Assembly (NCBI GenBank): GCA_020438185.1
Contig: JAGQVC010000008.1
Span: 1 to 17,233 of the forward strand
Length of the DNA stretch: 17,233 nucleotides
Direction of reading: 5' to 3'
Source: Bacteroidota bacterium
GTDB lineage: Bacteria; Bacteroidota; Bacteroidia; M30B66
The notes below the pieces were generated by a model that was not told the DNA's origin, did no database searches, and was given only the letters and a program-made list of their open reading frames with translations. Of the stretch, positions 15,751 to 17,233 are shown one piece after another. The translations under genes and the position numbers were made by a program. The stretch's first letter is position 1; each line of letters starts with the position of its first letter.

Positions 15751-17233
15751 ATGAAACATTGTTACCTGATTAGATACATATTCGCGCTTTTAATACTTGC
15801 CCCACTTGCAGGAAATGCTCAAAGTACGCTCGTTTATTCTGAAGATTTTGAAAATGGAAACGGATCATTCAGTTTGAATACCGCTGGCGAAGTCGGAACA
15901 AATACAGGTACCAATCAATGGATTGTAAACAACCAATATTCGGGCGCCCCAACCTACCCGAATACCCCCGATCAAACAAATACGACAGGAGGAAATATCA
16001 ATTTTGCACCATTCAGTAATTACCTTCATATTCATGATTCTCTGGCGGCAGTAACTCCGGGTGTTTCAAATGCCAACTTCAACCCTCAGGCTGCTTCCGA
16101 TCGCTTTGCCTCTACTACCCCATTCTGCACGCTGGGTCTTGACAGTGTTCGAATCGCCTTCTTTTTTCATTGCGTTGGAGCTCCCGGTGCAACAGGAAGT
16201 CTTTATTACCAGGCCGACGGGGGTCCATGGACGGCTGTTCCGAATGCCGTGTTTTCCGGTCAGGCAAACTGGGCTTTTGTAGAATTTTACAACGAAGATT
16301 TTGATAATAAAAATGACTTAAGGTTCGGATTTCGCTGGACGAATGGTTCTGCAGCAACAACACCTACAGGTTCTTTCGGTGTGGACGGAATTCGTGTAGT
16401 TGGCCGGTTTGCACCGGCATTGTACAATGTAAGGCTGGAAATTGATTCAATTACTCCCAACCCCGTTTGCCGTGGTGATGGCATGTTGATTTTCTTTAGC
16501 AACCCTGTCCCGCTATGCGGAACGGGATTTTATGAGGTGCAGTTGTCGAACCTGTTCGGTGATTTTACAAATTACACGTCACTTGGAATTTTCCAGCTGA
16601 GCAACGAAAACACCAATATGGCAGTTTTCACATTGCCAACGCCCACGAATCTGAATGTTGGCGATTGCTACCTGATTCGGATTATGCGAGTCGATATCAC
16701 ACCTGTAATCGTTTCGGACGTTTCCATTTGCATTGAAGTAATTAATTGTCCAAACCAGATTTTTACTTTAGAACCTCCGGTTGTATCCAACCCGCTGGAT
16801 ACCATTTGTATTGGGAGTGTTATTGACGTTCCTTTCTATTCAACAGGTGTTTATCTTAATAACACGTATATCGCGCAATTATCTGATTCAAACGGCTTAT
16901 TTCCACCTAATCCAAACGTACTTGGGTTTATAAATGACAATAACAATTATCCTCCGGGAACAATTCCACGAGGTAATGTTCCCGGACTTGTGCAGCCGCA
17001 GCAGCAGCCTATTCCCCCGGGATGCAATTATTATATTCGTGTTATTTCGAGCAGCCCCTCTGTTATTGGAAGTGTTTACGGGCCTTTCTGTATCCGAAAT
17101 TGCGATATCGAAACCAACGACAAGGTTGATGTGTCATTTTGTATTGACAATGAAAATGGCGGGGACACTTTGCTGAGTGTTGATGTTGGGATAGATCCGC
17201 CTCCGGCAGAATATTTTCCGGTGAATGAATTTG
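15751..17233 (+). CDS. Secreted multi-domain surface protein, C-terminus beyond right edge
   Basis: Open for 494 codons from ATG 15751 and cut by the window end. Too little is present to name a family. A signal peptide (MKHCYLIRYIFALLILAPLA, then GNAQ) ends near residue 24. Residues about 29-218 begin SEDFENGNGSF and end with FGVDGIRVVG, with alternating strands between, as in the jelly-roll or MAM-like ligand-binding domains common in T9SS substrates. Two related modules follow. One, about 240-335, has FYEVQLSN and CYLIRI; the other, about 350-455, has YIAQLSDSNG and YYIRVISSSP. The second closely resembles the N-terminal module of the left-edge SprB-repeat protein. Many paired Cys suggest disulfides outside the cytoplasm. 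A T9SS tail is likely but lies off the window. No catalytic motif is seen, so binding or adhesion is the best guess. Confidence 0.88.
   Translation, partial: MKHCYLIRYIFALLILAPLAGNAQSTLVYSEDFENGNGSFSLNTAGEVGTNTGTNQWIVNNQYSGAPTYPNTPDQTNTTGGNINFAPFSNYLHIHDSLAAVTPGVSNANFNPQAASDRFASTTPFCTLGLDSVRIAFFFHCVGAPGATGSLYYQADGGPWTAVPNAVFSGQANWAFVEFYNEDFDNKNDLRFGFRWTNGSAATTPTGSFGVDGIRVVGRFAPALYNVRLEIDSITPNPVCRGDGMLIFFSNPVPLCGTGFYEVQLSNLFGDFTNYTSLGIFQLSNENTNMAVFTLPTPTNLNVGDCYLIRIMRVDITPVIVSDVSICIEVINCPNQIFTLEPPVVSNPLDTICIGSVIDVPFYSTGVYLNNTYIAQLSDSNGLFPPNPNVLGFINDNNNYPPGTIPRGNVPGLVQPQQQPIPPGCNYYIRVISSSPSVIGSVYGPFCIRNCDIETNDKVDVSFCIDNENGGDTLLSVDVGIDPPPAEYFPVNEF

Overview
The window is bacterial chromosomal DNA from the phylum Bacteroidota. 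Four things point there. There is a long SprB-repeat surface protein. There are type IX secretion (T9SS) sorting domains of both type A and type B. A tRNA gene is preceded by the Bacteroidota promoter form (TTTG, 18-nt spacer, TAATTTTG). A carotenoid desaturase and a DUF2723 membrane protein typical of the group are also present. The sequence alone does not settle the genus; a gliding or surface-active, pigmented flavobacterium-like or saprospira-like organism is a reasonable inference.

Layout. 1-3510 (minus) is the N-terminal 1170 residues of a giant secreted protein that runs off the left edge. It has an N-terminal surface module, a duplicated Ig-like pair and more than eight SprB-type repeats. 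3697-5028 (minus) is a secreted M43 (pappalysin/cytophagalysin-type) zinc metalloprotease with a type A T9SS tail; it begins 4 nt after the stop of 5033-6514 (minus), a CrtI-family carotenoid desaturase. 6588-6839 (plus) is a very AT-rich 83-residue hypothetical gene, divergent from the desaturase. Upstream of it on the minus strand come three genes read in the order 11979 to 6874: a DUF2723 polytopic membrane protein (GT-C-like), a NodB-type polysaccharide deacetylase overlapping it as TGATG, and a PlsC-like acyltransferase. A tRNA-Gln(TTG) with its own promoter and terminator lies at 12193-12265. 12326-15631 (minus) is an 1101-residue type B T9SS protein with FN3-like repeats. 15751 to the right edge (plus) is the N-terminal 494 residues of another secreted multi-domain protein, divergent from it.

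How they fit together. Four of the protein genes encode exported, modular surface or extracellular proteins, and these flank a core of envelope and lipid functions: a membrane glycosyltransferase-like protein, a carbohydrate deacetylase, an acyltransferase and a carotenoid enzyme. A link in which the DUF2723 protein helps glycosylate exported proteins is possible but is inference only. The left-edge and right-edge proteins share a recognisable module although they lie about 12 kb apart on opposite strands.

I saw no insertion sequence, prophage, CRISPR array, toxin-antitoxin pair or defence system. Nothing in the window clearly amounts to an undescribed system. The most useful leads are the shared surface module, the envelope operon and the AT-rich small gene.
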